From: Peribacillus huizhouensis
GTDB lineage: Bacteria; Bacillota; Bacilli; Bacillales; DSM-1321
Assembly: GCF_014138605.1 (NCBI RefSeq)
Contig: NZ_JACJHX010000001.1
Coordinates: 372,001 to 436,000 of the forward strand
Reading direction: 5' to 3'
Length of the DNA stretch: 64,000 bases
The stretch's first letter is position 1. The number at the start of each line of letters is the position of its first letter. A program made the position numbers and the translations under genes. Below the pieces are notes generated by a model. It made no database searches and had not been told where the DNA came from. It saw only the letters and a list, made by a program, of their open reading frames with translations. Below are positions 43,885 through 52,455 of this stretch, piece by piece.

Positions 43885-44706
43885 TTACCCCTTTGGATTT
43901 ATTTTATATGCGATTTGGTTCATCGTTATGGTGACCAATAAAGTGACAACGATCATAATTGTCGCAACGATTGCAGCTGTATGCCAGTCATTTAATGTCG
44001 TTGCATTTTGATAAAGAAATGTGGAAATAACTCGTTGTTTCCCTCCCAATAAAGCTGGAGTAGTATACGCAGTAAAGCTGCCGACAAAAACGAGAATACT
44101 TCCGATTACAAGTCCGGGCATGGACAGCGGCAGAACAACTTTCGCAAAAACGCCTAGTCTAGATGCACCTAAGCTTTCTGCTGCCTTTAATAAATCTTCG
44201 TCCATATTTTCCATCACACCGACTAACGTGATGATAATTAATGGCAGAAATAAATGAACAAGACCAATAATGATCGCAGTAGGGGTGTATAAAATATTTA
44301 ATGGTTCATTTATAAGACCGATATTTAGTAAAAGCTTGTTAAGTACACCATTCTTCCCAATTATAATCATCCAGCTGAATGAGCGGACCACCGAGCTAGT
44401 AAGAAGCGGGAAAATAGAAAGTAATAATAAGAGTACCTTCGTCCTTGTTCCAACTTTAGAAATATAGTAAGCAACTGGAAAGCCTAACAAGATACAAATA
44501 AACGTTGTTATAAGACTAACTTTAAGCGTTGTAAGTAAAATACCAATGAAATACTTATCTTGGAAGTAGTGCAAATATCCATCAAAGCTGAAGCTGCCTT
44601 CATTAATAAATGTTGATCCAATCGTTAATAAGATTGGTATCACCATAAAAATTGTTAAAAATATTACTCCTGGTAATAATAACAGGTAAATATTACGGTT
44701 TTTCAT
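43885..44706 (-). CDS. ABC transporter permease, PotB-like
   Basis: A 273-residue permease with six helices and the EAA loop KAAESLGASRLGVFAKVVLPLS. An N-terminal helix (YLLLLPGVIFLTIFMVIPI) is typical of PotB/CUT1 permeases. Confidence 0.88.
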   Translation of the reverse strand: MKNRNIYLLLLPGVIFLTIFMVIPILLTIGSTFINEGSFSFDGYLHYFQDKYFIGILLTTLKVSLITTFICILLGFPVAYYISKVGTRTKVLLLLLSIFPLLTSSVVRSFSWMIIIGKNGVLNKLLLNIGLINEPLNILYTPTAIIIGLVHLFLPLIIITLVGVMENMDEDLLKAAESLGASRLGVFAKVVLPLSMPGLVIGSILVFVGSFTAYTTPALLGGKQRVISTFLYQNATTLNDWHTAAIVATIMIVVTLLVTITMNQIAYKINPKG

Positions 44707-44728
44707 TTTATCCTCCCGGCAACGAACA

Positions 44729-45664
44729 TTAAGAATTTATCACTTCATGAAATAGCGTAATAAAAGCTTTATCATCTACTTCTAAACAAACATCAAGATT
44801 AGCTGGTTTTCCTAACCTATTTTGAAAATCACAAACCGTTTGTCCATCACATAATTCACTGCTTGTTTCTACATCTACATAATATTTCTTTTTTGACACA
44901 ATATTAGTGTCTATAGCAACGGCGACTGCAAGAGGATCATGCATAACAGCACCATGAATATGATTCCGTTCAAAATATCTTTGCCGATAATCTTTCGTGC
45001 TTTCTTTAATATAGGAAGCAAGAACCGGATTTTGAATGGCATCCATATGCTCTTCAGTTAGGAGCACTTTTCTGGTCACATCTAAACCAACTAAAGTCAA
45101 AGAAGGAAAACCAGCATGAAACACAATTTTGGCCGCTTCTGGATCAGTATACATATTATACTCAGCTGTCGGTGTGACATTGCCAAAGTCCTTTACAACA
45201 CCGCCCATGAAGATGACCTCTTTTACAAATCTCGTGATCTCTGGACACTTCTTCACAGCAAGAGCTAAATTAGTAAGAGGCGCTGTCATTACCAGAGTTA
45301 CCTCCCCTGGAAAGCTCAAAATCGAGTTAATAATAAAATCAGGACCAAACCCTTCATCAGGCTTTTTTTGAGGATTCATATCCTTCAATGCTCCACCAAT
45401 TCCATCTTCTCCATGGATGCGATGTTCAAAATAAGGGGTTCTTATTAGTGGAGAAGAAGCCCCCATAATCACAGGGACATCCACTCCTACTAATTCTACA
45501 ATTTTACATGTATTAACAGTTGCTGCTTCTAACGATACATTTCCATTCACAGTCGTAATACCAAGCACATCCATCTGCCTGCTCTTTAACGCAAGCAAGA
45601 TTCCAATGGCATCGTCCACTCCTGTATCAACATCAAGAATGACTTTTTTAGACATAGTAAGCAC
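44729..45664 (-). CDS. Nucleoside hydrolase (IunH family)
   Basis: A 311-residue ribonucleoside hydrolase that splits nucleosides into base and ribose. The N-terminal calcium-binding motif VILDVDTGVDDAIGILLAL is intact, and ITTVNGNVSLE, FMGGVV and MHDPLAVAVAI are further family blocks. It sits between the binding protein and the permeases of an ABC importer, so its substrate is probably what the transporter brings in (inference). It starts at ATG after a GAGGTGC-type site. Confidence 0.93.
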   Translation of the reverse strand: MLTMSKKVILDVDTGVDDAIGILLALKSRQMDVLGITTVNGNVSLEAATVNTCKIVELVGVDVPVIMGASSPLIRTPYFEHRIHGEDGIGGALKDMNPQKKPDEGFGPDFIINSILSFPGEVTLVMTAPLTNLALAVKKCPEITRFVKEVIFMGGVVKDFGNVTPTAEYNMYTDPEAAKIVFHAGFPSLTLVGLDVTRKVLLTEEHMDAIQNPVLASYIKESTKDYRQRYFERNHIHGAVMHDPLAVAVAIDTNIVSKKKYYVDVETSSELCDGQTVCDFQNRLGKPANLDVCLEVDDKAFITLFHEVINS

Positions 45665-45673
45665 CTCAAATTC

Positions 45674-46717
45674 TTATTGAGCTAATTCTTTATTCCAACG
45701 ATCAATCCATTGTTTTGAGTTTTTATTCACATATTTCATATCAAGGATATTCAAGCTATTAATAACATCTTCACCATACGTTAGTCCTTTAGCATCTTCT
45801 TCTGATAATTGAACTTTCGTATTAACTGGTGAATCGATTTTTGCTTTTGCTGATTTTTCTTGAACTTCTTTACTTAAAAGATAATTAATAAATTCTTCTG
45901 ATAGTTCTTTTTGATCGCTATCTTTGACAATATTCACTGTATTCATGACCGCATATCCGCCTTCTTTAGGTGAAACAAATTTAGCATTTGGAACAGCTTC
46001 TTGTAATTGCGCAAAGTACATTTCCATGATTGGTCCACCTGCGATTTCACCTTGTGCAAACATGTTTACGAATTCAGAAGTTTGGCCATATTCCTTAAGA
46101 ACATTTGGCATAAGCTCTTTTAATTTTGTAAAAGCAGCATCTTCATTAAACTCTGTATTTCCACTTACTTTAGAAGCAGCATCTAAAAACATCGGTCCTG
46201 TCGTCGATGTAATTCCAGGAATCGTTATTACTCCACCTATATCTTTATTCCATAAATCAGCCCATGAAGTAATTGGTTTCTTTACCTCGTCAGGATTATA
46301 CGCAATGCCGAATTGAGCGATTGTGTAAGCTGGTCCATAATCTTTACCTAATGGAGCTTTTGCCATCTCATAGATATTTTCAACATTTGGAATGACGCTA
46401 TGATCAAGTTTCTCGAACAATCCGTCTTGAATGCCTTGCTCAGCATAATAGTCAGATAGATAAATGACATCGACATCCGAATTTCCTTGGCGGATTTTGT
46501 TTAAACGATCCGCATTATTCCCAGTGTCCAAAACAATTTCAACATTATGTTCTTTCTCAAATGGTTTATACACTTCTTCTCGAAAGAAATCTTCCGAAAA
46601 TCCCCAAGTAGAAATAACTAATTTTTCTTTTTTCGAAGATGAATCTGATGAGGAACAAGCACTTAATGTTAAAGCTAATGCAGATACTAAAGTTAGATTT
46701 TTGATAATTTTCTTCAA
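45674..46717 (-). CDS. PotD-like extracellular substrate-binding lipoprotein
   Basis: A 347-residue family-1/PotD-type binding protein with a signal peptide and lipobox LSAC followed by a Ser/Lys linker. LVISTWGFSEDFFREEVYKPFEKEHNVEIVLDTG is the fold's first domain. TTG 46717 is chosen because GGGAG lies 8 bases before it and the sequence then begins MKKIIKNL like a normal lipoprotein; the ATG pair at 46732-46735 has no ribosome binding site. As first gene of an operon with a nucleoside hydrolase and adenine deaminase, it likely binds a nucleoside or related compound, though PotD relatives usually bind polyamines. Confidence 0.87.
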   Translation of the reverse strand: MKKIIKNLTLVSALALTLSACSSSDSSSKKEKLVISTWGFSEDFFREEVYKPFEKEHNVEIVLDTGNNADRLNKIRQGNSDVDVIYLSDYYAEQGIQDGLFEKLDHSVIPNVENIYEMAKAPLGKDYGPAYTIAQFGIAYNPDEVKKPITSWADLWNKDIGGVITIPGITSTTGPMFLDAASKVSGNTEFNEDAAFTKLKELMPNVLKEYGQTSEFVNMFAQGEIAGGPIMEMYFAQLQEAVPNAKFVSPKEGGYAVMNTVNIVKDSDQKELSEEFINYLLSKEVQEKSAKAKIDSPVNTKVQLSEEDAKGLTYGEDVINSLNILDMKYVNKNSKQWIDRWNKELAQ

Positions 46718-46756
46718 AATAAAAACTCCCATCATTTTGATATTTTTTAAAGCAAG

Positions 46757-46809
46757 AAAAAAGGCAATCTTAAATAGAATAATGTTATTCTACCCAAGAT
46801 TGCCTTTTC
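46757..46809 (-). terminator. Terminator or attenuator before the nucleoside operon
   Basis: On the minus strand AAGGCAATCTT, an inner TAGAATAA/TTATTCTA, and AAGATTGCCTT form a long stem followed by TTTTCTTGC. It separates the DUF2294-like gene from the operon, leaving only about 40 bases for a promoter downstream, so it may be an attenuator. Confidence 0.75.
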
Positions 46810-46892
46810 TTCGTAAACAAAGAAATAAATAATCATTTGGTTTATTATTTTGGCCTTTCTCCCAGATAAATCCGGTTGAAAATCCTATATTA

Positions 46893-47246
46893 TCATGTTT
46901 CTCGTAAAACAATATTTGTAAAAGACTTTTGGGTGGCTGCATCATAATCTCTTAAAACAGCTTCAATATCCCATTTCGTTCTTTCTTCTAATTTCTGCCT
47001 TAATTTCTTCTTATAGAGAAGAGATAAATGAAAGTCGACTTCTTGCTTTAGGCTAGGTACTTCCCCTTCCAGCACAATCGATCGTGGTGCTCTACGATGT
47101 TTAGCCTGCAATGTAAGCACATTCGCTTCAATTGATACCTTCATGGAAAGCGTACCAATGCCGAATAATTCCTTTGAAACTTCATTATAAGCATGGGAAA
47201 GTAATTTCTTTGTTTCGTTATTGTTGCTTGGGAAAATATTTATCAC
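46893..47246 (-). CDS. DUF2294-like small protein
   Basis: A 117-residue soluble protein. It begins with a helical segment (KKLLSHAYNEVSKELFG), followed by beta strands (SMKVSIEANVLTLQAKHRRAP) and a helix-rich Arg/Lys/Glu C-terminal half with LRDYDAATQKSFTNIVL. The layout resembles DUF2294 proteins of unknown function. This assignment is tentative. It starts at a GTG directly after a GCAGGG site with unusually short spacing, so the exact start is unsure. Confidence 0.6.
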   Translation of the reverse strand: MINIFPSNNNETKKLLSHAYNEVSKELFGIGTLSMKVSIEANVLTLQAKHRRAPRSIVLEGEVPSLKQEVDFHLSLLYKKKLRQKLEERTKWDIEAVLRDYDAATQKSFTNIVLRET

Positions 47247-47705
47247 CCCTGCAGTTCTTCGTTAATGATGATTATACATACTATTAATCCTATTTTCAAT
47301 ATAATGTTCGTATTATTTATCATTTTTTTTTAATCCACACTATTTTTTTATATATACCCAGTCAAATACGAATAAACAGCCATTTTTTTCAAAATTCTGG
47401 ATTGGCAAATCCATTCATTATCAAAAAAATCCATTCTATATATTATTTAAATATAACTAATATAATTACTATTTAACTAGTTATCCCCTTTCATACTATC
47501 CGCCCTTAGCGCTAAGCCAATAAAGTAGCACAGTAAAATTTCCTCATTTTTACATATAATTAGGAATATTATGTAAATTGACTTATTTTTGCATTATAAT
47601 AGAAGCAAGGAGGTATTTTAAAGGGAATTATAAAAAAAGAGCAGTTTCCTTTCACTTAAAGGTAGTTCATTTCAGGCTACGAATAGAAGAGGAGTATGAT
47701 GGCAA
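47247..47705. other. 460-base AT-rich gap
   Basis: No gene seen. TTGACT at 47579 and TATAAT at 47596 lie only 11 bases apart, so they are not a standard promoter pair. The plus-strand frame at 47578-47760 has no convincing start site and overlaps the next gene. Confidence 0.5.
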
Positions 47706-48242
47706 ATGCAAAAGGATAATAAAAACCTTGTCATTCTCTCGTCGTCCATTGTCTTGTTAGTCGTATTGAACTTTCCTTCATCCGCTGTTTACTCAAATGA
47801 TTTCATAACTTCCGAACCGATCGAATCCGCCTTAGAACTGGCCAGCCACTCAGATATCGAACAAGCAAAAGCTCTAGTCGCAAAAGCTTTGACTATGAAT
47901 GAAAATGCGACTTATACACTCAATCATGAACAAGCCTCATTACTTGGCTATACTGAGGATCAAGTCAACCAATTAACTGAAGTATTCGAATCATTTACAC
48001 CGGAAGAAGTTGCCTATATAAACGAACAAATCTCAGCTAAACCAGTTGATATACCGCTCATCCCTATTGACTTAAGTGAACTAATAGCCATATTGACCGC
48101 CTTAGGATTAGCAGGAATTGCCCAACAATTTATACTTGAATTATACAAAAATGGCCTCACACAAGCATGTAAAAGATTTTCGAGACGAAACAAATATATT
48201 AAAAATTTTTGCAAAAACAATAAATATCCAACGTCCATGTAA
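47706..48242 (+). CDS. Secreted protein with cationic two-cysteine C-terminus
   Basis: A 178-residue protein, no family recognised. A signal peptide (about 1-30, ending PSSAVYSN) is followed by an acidic helical part (31-110), a hydrophobic helix (LSELIAILTALGLAGIAQQF), and a basic tail (CKRFSRRNKYIKNFCKNNK) with the only two cysteines of the mature protein. An acidic pro-region before a hydrophobic-cationic Cys tail is reminiscent of peptide toxins or bacteriocin precursors (inference only). GAGGAG lies 11 bases before the ATG, somewhat far. No immunity or export gene is adjacent. Confidence 0.72.
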   Translation: MQKDNKNLVILSSSIVLLVVLNFPSSAVYSNDFITSEPIESALELASHSDIEQAKALVAKALTMNENATYTLNHEQASLLGYTEDQVNQLTEVFESFTPEEVAYINEQISAKPVDIPLIPIDLSELIAILTALGLAGIAQQFILELYKNGLTQACKRFSRRNKYIKNFCKNNKYPTSM

Positions 48243-48316
48243 AAAAACGAAAGCACCACTAACAACATATGACTAACTAAGAAGGTTGCTTACGCAAAAA
48301 ATTGACCAAACAAAAA

Positions 48317-48404
48317 AGAGGGTGTCCCCAAAAGGGTCTGACCTCGCACTACACAGGATATAGTAGTGGCGGGGTCTGACCCTTTTGTTATGGGACTGCC
48401 CTTA
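48317..48404. repeat. R2 palindromic repeat
   Basis: AGAGGGTGTCCCCAAAAGGGTCTGACC and the complementary GGTCTGACCCTTTTG-TTATGGGACTGCCCTT arm form a hairpin about 88 bases long. It follows the secreted-protein gene and precedes ypzG on the other strand, so it likely terminates both. Confidence 0.82.
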
Positions 48405-48423
48405 CTCATTCTTCAGAATTCCT

Positions 48424-48576
48424 TTACCATCTGTGAGCCTTTGCATTAGTTCTTAAGATAAAGGTGTTTTGTGTCATTTCGGTATGTCCATTAACTTGAG
48501 ATTTCGTACGCTTAGGTCTTGTCCAATTATGGTGAAACTGTTTTGAATGGGCATCAAGATGCTCTTTATAACTCAT
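48424..48576 (-). CDS. ypzG: YpzG family small protein
   Basis: A 50-residue basic, His/Lys-rich protein with a KRTKSQVNGHTEMTQNTFIL stretch that matches the QVNG-x-T-x-x-TQ core of the YpzG family, small proteins found in spore-forming Bacillaceae. The function is unknown. A GAGGTG site lies 7 bases before the ATG. The frame was read by hand to TAA at 48424. Confidence 0.85.
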   Translation of the reverse strand: MSYKEHLDAHSKQFHHNWTRPKRTKSQVNGHTEMTQNTFILRTNAKAHRW

Positions 48577-48682
48577 TCTGAATCACCTCATCATTAGTAT
48601 AGGTTGTTCTGAAGATGCGTGATATTACGAGAATATCCTTTAAAGTATTTGTCACTTCTCTTGAAATCATACAATGTTCTTC

Positions 48683-50155
48683 CTATTTATCTTTGAATCC
48701 TTCTGTCACTTTTGTTTTGACTTCTTCAATGCAACGCATCTTTGTATCCCAGCATTCTTGACTTAAATCAACTGGATATTTTTCTGGATGCAGAGAACGC
48801 TTATACTCAGACCATAATTCATCTAAATTTCGCGCCAACTTTTTTTGAATAGCTTGTAGTTCCGGAAGTTCATATACCACTTTCCCATTCACCATGACCG
48901 GAATTTGCAGTTCTCTTGCTTCGAAACTCGTTATAAATTTACTAATGTATGTGTGAACCGGATCAAACATCTTTAGGCGTTCCTCTGCTCCTGGATTTTC
49001 ATCATCCATTGCGATGTATTCCCCTTCTGCTTTTCCATTCATTGTATTGATGATTCGATATACTCTTTTTAAGCCTGGTGTTGTGACTTTCTCAGGGTTT
49101 GCAGATATTTTTATTGTATTTGTTAACTCTCCTGATTCGTTTTCAATTGCGACAAGTTTATATACTGCACCTAAAGCTGGTTGTTCGTATGCCGTGATTA
49201 ATTTAGTTCCAATTCCCCACGTATCAATCCTTGCACCCTGTGCTTTTAAGTTCATAATTGTATATTCGTCTAAATCGCTAGATGCTGTTATTTTCGCCTC
49301 AGTGAATCCAGCATCATCCAACATTCTTCTCGCTTCCTTCGACAAATAAGCGAGATCGCCACTATCTAGACGAATCCCCTTAAAGTTTATTTTGTCTCCA
49401 AGTTCCTTAGCTACTCGTATCGCATTTGGTACACCAGATTTAAGTGTATCGTACGTATCAACAAGAAAAACACAGTCTTTATGACTCTGTGCATATTTAT
49501 GAAAGGCGATATATTCATCTTTATAAGCTTGAACCATCGCATGTGCATGAGTGCCAGCTACTGGAATTCCAAATTTTTTACCTGCTCTTACATTACTCGT
49601 TGCATCAAAACCACCAATGAAGGCGGCACGTGTTCCCCAGAGGGCGGCATCCATTTCTTGGGCTCTGCGGGAACCGAACTCCAAAGCCTGTTCATCACCG
49701 ATCACTTGCTTAATTCTTGATGCCTTTGTCGCAATCAACGTTTGGTAATTAACGATGTTTAGCAATGCGGTTTCCACGAGCTGTGCTTCAGCTAAAGGAG
49801 CTTCTATGCGGATGAACGGTTCATTACCAAAAACTAATTCTCCCTCTTCCATCGACTTTACTGTGCCAGTAAATTTCAAGCTTTCTAAATAGGATAGGAA
49901 CTCTTCTGGATAGCCCATTTCATGACGTAAGTACTCGATATCACTCGATGTAAATGCAAAGTTTTGTAAATAAGAAAGAGCCTTTTCCAATCCAGCAAAT
50001 ACAGCATAGCCATTTCCAAATGGCAATTTCCGAAAAAATAATTCAAACACTGATCTTCGATTATGAATCTGATCCTGCCAATACGTTTGAATCATATTAA
50101 TCTGATATAAATCAGTATGTAACGCTAAACCATCATCATTATAGTGTTTTTTCAT
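48683..50155 (-). CDS. pncB: Nicotinate phosphoribosyltransferase
   Basis: A 490-residue enzyme of NAD salvage that makes nicotinate mononucleotide from nicotinate, PRPP and ATP. It begins ALHTDLYQINMIQTYW, with the family blocks FFRKLPFGNGYAVFAG, EFGSRRAQ, GTHAHAMVQAY and FKGIRLDSGDLAYLS. The His of GTHAHA is the residue phosphorylated in the family. AGGAGGA sits before the ATG. It is not linked to niaP at 18.6 kb, though the two act in one pathway. Confidence 0.95.
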   Translation of the reverse strand: MKKHYNDDGLALHTDLYQINMIQTYWQDQIHNRRSVFELFFRKLPFGNGYAVFAGLEKALSYLQNFAFTSSDIEYLRHEMGYPEEFLSYLESLKFTGTVKSMEEGELVFGNEPFIRIEAPLAEAQLVETALLNIVNYQTLIATKASRIKQVIGDEQALEFGSRRAQEMDAALWGTRAAFIGGFDATSNVRAGKKFGIPVAGTHAHAMVQAYKDEYIAFHKYAQSHKDCVFLVDTYDTLKSGVPNAIRVAKELGDKINFKGIRLDSGDLAYLSKEARRMLDDAGFTEAKITASSDLDEYTIMNLKAQGARIDTWGIGTKLITAYEQPALGAVYKLVAIENESGELTNTIKISANPEKVTTPGLKRVYRIINTMNGKAEGEYIAMDDENPGAEERLKMFDPVHTYISKFITSFEARELQIPVMVNGKVVYELPELQAIQKKLARNLDELWSEYKRSLHPEKYPVDLSQECWDTKMRCIEEVKTKVTEGFKDK

Positions 50156-50302
50156 TTTATCTTTCCTCCAGCTTTTTAGTTCCTTCCCCTATTGTGGTCC
50201 ACTTCTTACATATTCAATACAAGAATATCGATGTCCTTTTATATCTAGTTACATTTAGTTTTTGTTTCTAGAAGTTCATGTCCGAATAAAGAAGCTTCTC
50301 CA

Positions 50303-51697
50303 TCAATTTAATGCTTCATAAATCTTGCTGATAACACTGCCATACGTACTTATGTTATACATATCCCCATAAAACCAATTTGAGTCAAAAAGATGATCAA
50401 TAACAGGCGAATGCTTCTTGTTAGTTAAAAGAGCAATTGCCAGATTATTTTCCCGATCAATGACGGTTATTGTACCTGTCCATCCAGTATGACCTATTAC
50501 CTTATCACTTGCGTACTCACCAAACATCCAATTCATACTTTCATCTCCATTAATCCTCCACCCAAGACCAAATGTCGGATTCCGTTCTGAAGGAGTTGTA
50601 AATATGTCAATCGTTTCTTTATCGAACAACTTTGTATCTCCATATCCCCCATTATTCAGCATAACTTGAAGCAGTATTGCAAGATCGTGCGTATTACTAA
50701 ACAGTCCTGCATGTCCCGAAACTCCATCCATTGAATAATAGGCATTTTCATCATGTACTTCTCCTTGCAGGGTGTGCGTTCTCATATTAGGAAACGTTCG
50801 AAGGCCATCGCGAGTATTGCCGATTAGCTCGGTCGCTGCAAAATCATTTTCTTTGAAGCCTTTTTTTAACGGCGTAAAAACTGTATGTTTTAATCCAAGT
50901 GGCTTATATATCGTGTTTTCCACATATCGGTCTAGTTTTTGACCAGTCACTCTTTCTATAATAAATCCTAGGAGCATATAATCGATGTCACTATATATTT
51001 GAGATGTACCAGGGATAGATTGTAAAGGTGTTTTACTTATCTTATCTAACATCTCTTTACGGTCTTGTGTGTATAATTCCCCTGCCTGGTCAGGATTATA
51101 GTAATGAACGCTTGAAGGGAAACCTGCAATATGATGAAGTAGATCGACAATACGAAGTGTGCTCTTTTCTTTAATCACATCATTCGGCAAATCCTTAAAC
51201 TCAGGGATATAATACTGAATAGGATCGTTTAGATTGATTTTCCCCTCGCTGACTAGTTTTTGAAGAGCATAATTAACCGCGTACATCTTCGTATTAGAGG
51301 CCAAGTCAAACATCGTATCCTCTTTCATTTTTTGTGGTCGTTTAAGAAAAGTAAGACCGTTGTATTTCTTTGCGTATCCATATGACGTGTTTCTCACTAT
51401 TTTTCCATTTTTAATGATTATAAGTGCTGCTCCAGGGAAGCCCTTCCTAATTTCATTTTCGATATATGAATCAACTTCAGACAATTTTTTCGTAGAAAAT
51501 CCGACATCTTCAGGTATTTTTATTGTAGAAAGTGTGGGATATTTACTTTTCTGAGGCTGATTATCTTCAGTCTGTTTTCTAACATCGAGGTTTTCCTTAT
51601 GAATGGTTGATGAAATAACTGGTGTACTTCTTAACGCAAATAGAAGAACCAATAGGACAAGTACTTTTTTAAACATGTTATATATCATATTCTTCAT
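50303..51697 (-). CDS. Serine hydrolase, beta-lactamase family (PBP4B/YfeW-like)
   Basis: A 464-residue exported serine hydrolase of the class C beta-lactamase/PBP fold. A signal-anchor (FKKVLVLLVLLFALRS) is followed by the domain with SNTK (nucleophile SxxK), YSD and HTGWTG. FGLGWRINGDESMNWMFGEYASDKVIGHTGW resembles the PBP4B (YfeW) family. It may act as a DD-carboxypeptidase on cell-wall stem peptides. Possible starts are ATG at 51697, 51688 and 51676; 51697 is chosen provisionally. Confidence 0.87.
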   Translation of the reverse strand: MKNMIYNMFKKVLVLLVLLFALRSTPVISSTIHKENLDVRKQTEDNQPQKSKYPTLSTIKIPEDVGFSTKKLSEVDSYIENEIRKGFPGAALIIIKNGKIVRNTSYGYAKKYNGLTFLKRPQKMKEDTMFDLASNTKMYAVNYALQKLVSEGKINLNDPIQYYIPEFKDLPNDVIKEKSTLRIVDLLHHIAGFPSSVHYYNPDQAGELYTQDRKEMLDKISKTPLQSIPGTSQIYSDIDYMLLGFIIERVTGQKLDRYVENTIYKPLGLKHTVFTPLKKGFKENDFAATELIGNTRDGLRTFPNMRTHTLQGEVHDENAYYSMDGVSGHAGLFSNTHDLAILLQVMLNNGGYGDTKLFDKETIDIFTTPSERNPTFGLGWRINGDESMNWMFGEYASDKVIGHTGWTGTITVIDRENNLAIALLTNKKHSPVIDHLFDSNWFYGDMYNISTYGSVISKIYEALN

Positions 51698-51801
51698 CCC
51701 CACTTCCACATTCAAAATGACTAATTTAACATCTTAGCTTCGAGAGATATTGTTGTAACATCCAATTCATACCCTTAAATTAATACAGAACAAACTATAA
51801 A

Positions 51802-52030
51802 GTGAATCTTCAATCAGTGGGGATTCTTCATCTGCGTGACCCACATCCTGTGAAAGTCCGACGATCATAAGAATGAATAAGGAGTGGCGAAGTTTGCCAC
51901 AGAGTATTACAACTTATGACCTTAAGTAAGGCTAAGAGTCGCAACTAGATCATGCAGATACCCCCACTTAAACTTCCTCGATTCCTCTAAGCCTTGAGAT
52001 GGGGATGACTTTCCGTTAATGCGGGATAAA
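51802..52030 (+). mobile_element. R1 element copy (229 bp), omega-RNA-like 3' end
   Basis: Left end GTGAATCTTCAATCAGTGGGG and right end CCGTTAATGCGGGATAAA. It contains the same 3' region as the 19924 copy: GTTTGCCACAGAGTATTACAAC, TTATGACCTTAAGTAAGGC, GCAACTAGATCATGCAG, CCCCCACTTAAAC and TGAGATGGGGATG. The coding scrap is broken here (stop after DDHKNE). Confidence 0.65.
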
Positions 52031-52107
52031 TAAATTTGGTCTTTTGGATCTATATCAAAATAGCCTGCGTTTTACGAATCATTTTTATTTATCCTTTTAT
52101 AAAAAAA

Positions 52108-52326
52108 GGCTCTTTTCGTAAAGATTGTTGTTTTTAGCAAGAAACCAATTCGAACAGATGTTGATCTTCGTTACAGGTGCGAGACTCCTGCGGAAAAGCG
52201 TGTGGATGGAGACCCCGCAATTGCAAAGCACTGAGGAGGCTTCTGAGACCGCCTCTACAACGGAAATCACCCCGGGTTATTAGTGTAAAAATGATTGAAA
52301 AGCAACAAAGTTTGTGATAACAGCCT
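52108..52326 (-). repeat. R3 repeat copy, reverse orientation (219 bp)
   Basis: Read on the minus strand it begins GGCTGTTATCACAAACTTTG, includes TTTTTACACTAATAACCCGGGGTGATTTCCG, a GC-rich core with GAGGCGGTCTCAGAAGCCTCC, and ends TTGCTAAAAACAACAATC. The copies at 34975, 54625 and 57580 are shortened versions that lost most of the GC-rich core. Confidence 0.75.
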
Positions 52327-52336
52327 AAAAAAAAAA

Positions 52337-52447
52337 GCAGTTGCCCCGAAAGTTTCTAACCTCACACTCCATACATCGGTTATTGTGTCATTTACACGTA
52401 CCAACGATATAGTAATTGTGTGGGTTATTCCTTTTGGGCAACCGCCT
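52337..52447. repeat. R2-type palindrome, diverged
   Basis: GCAGTTGCCCCGAAAG and the complementary TTCCTTTTGGGCAACCGC form outer arms. It lies just downstream of the metal ATPase gene and could terminate it. Confidence 0.65.
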
Positions 52448-52455
52448 TGGTATGA

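Noticed and set aside
46810..46890. Purine riboswitch in front of the nucleoside operon
   Set aside because: The three-way-junction core sequences of the G-box family (TATAATCC-type start and loop pairs) cannot be laid out here.
47578..47760. 60-codon plus-strand frame upstream of the secreted protein
   Set aside because: It overlaps the start of the better supported gene and lacks a proper ribosome binding site.
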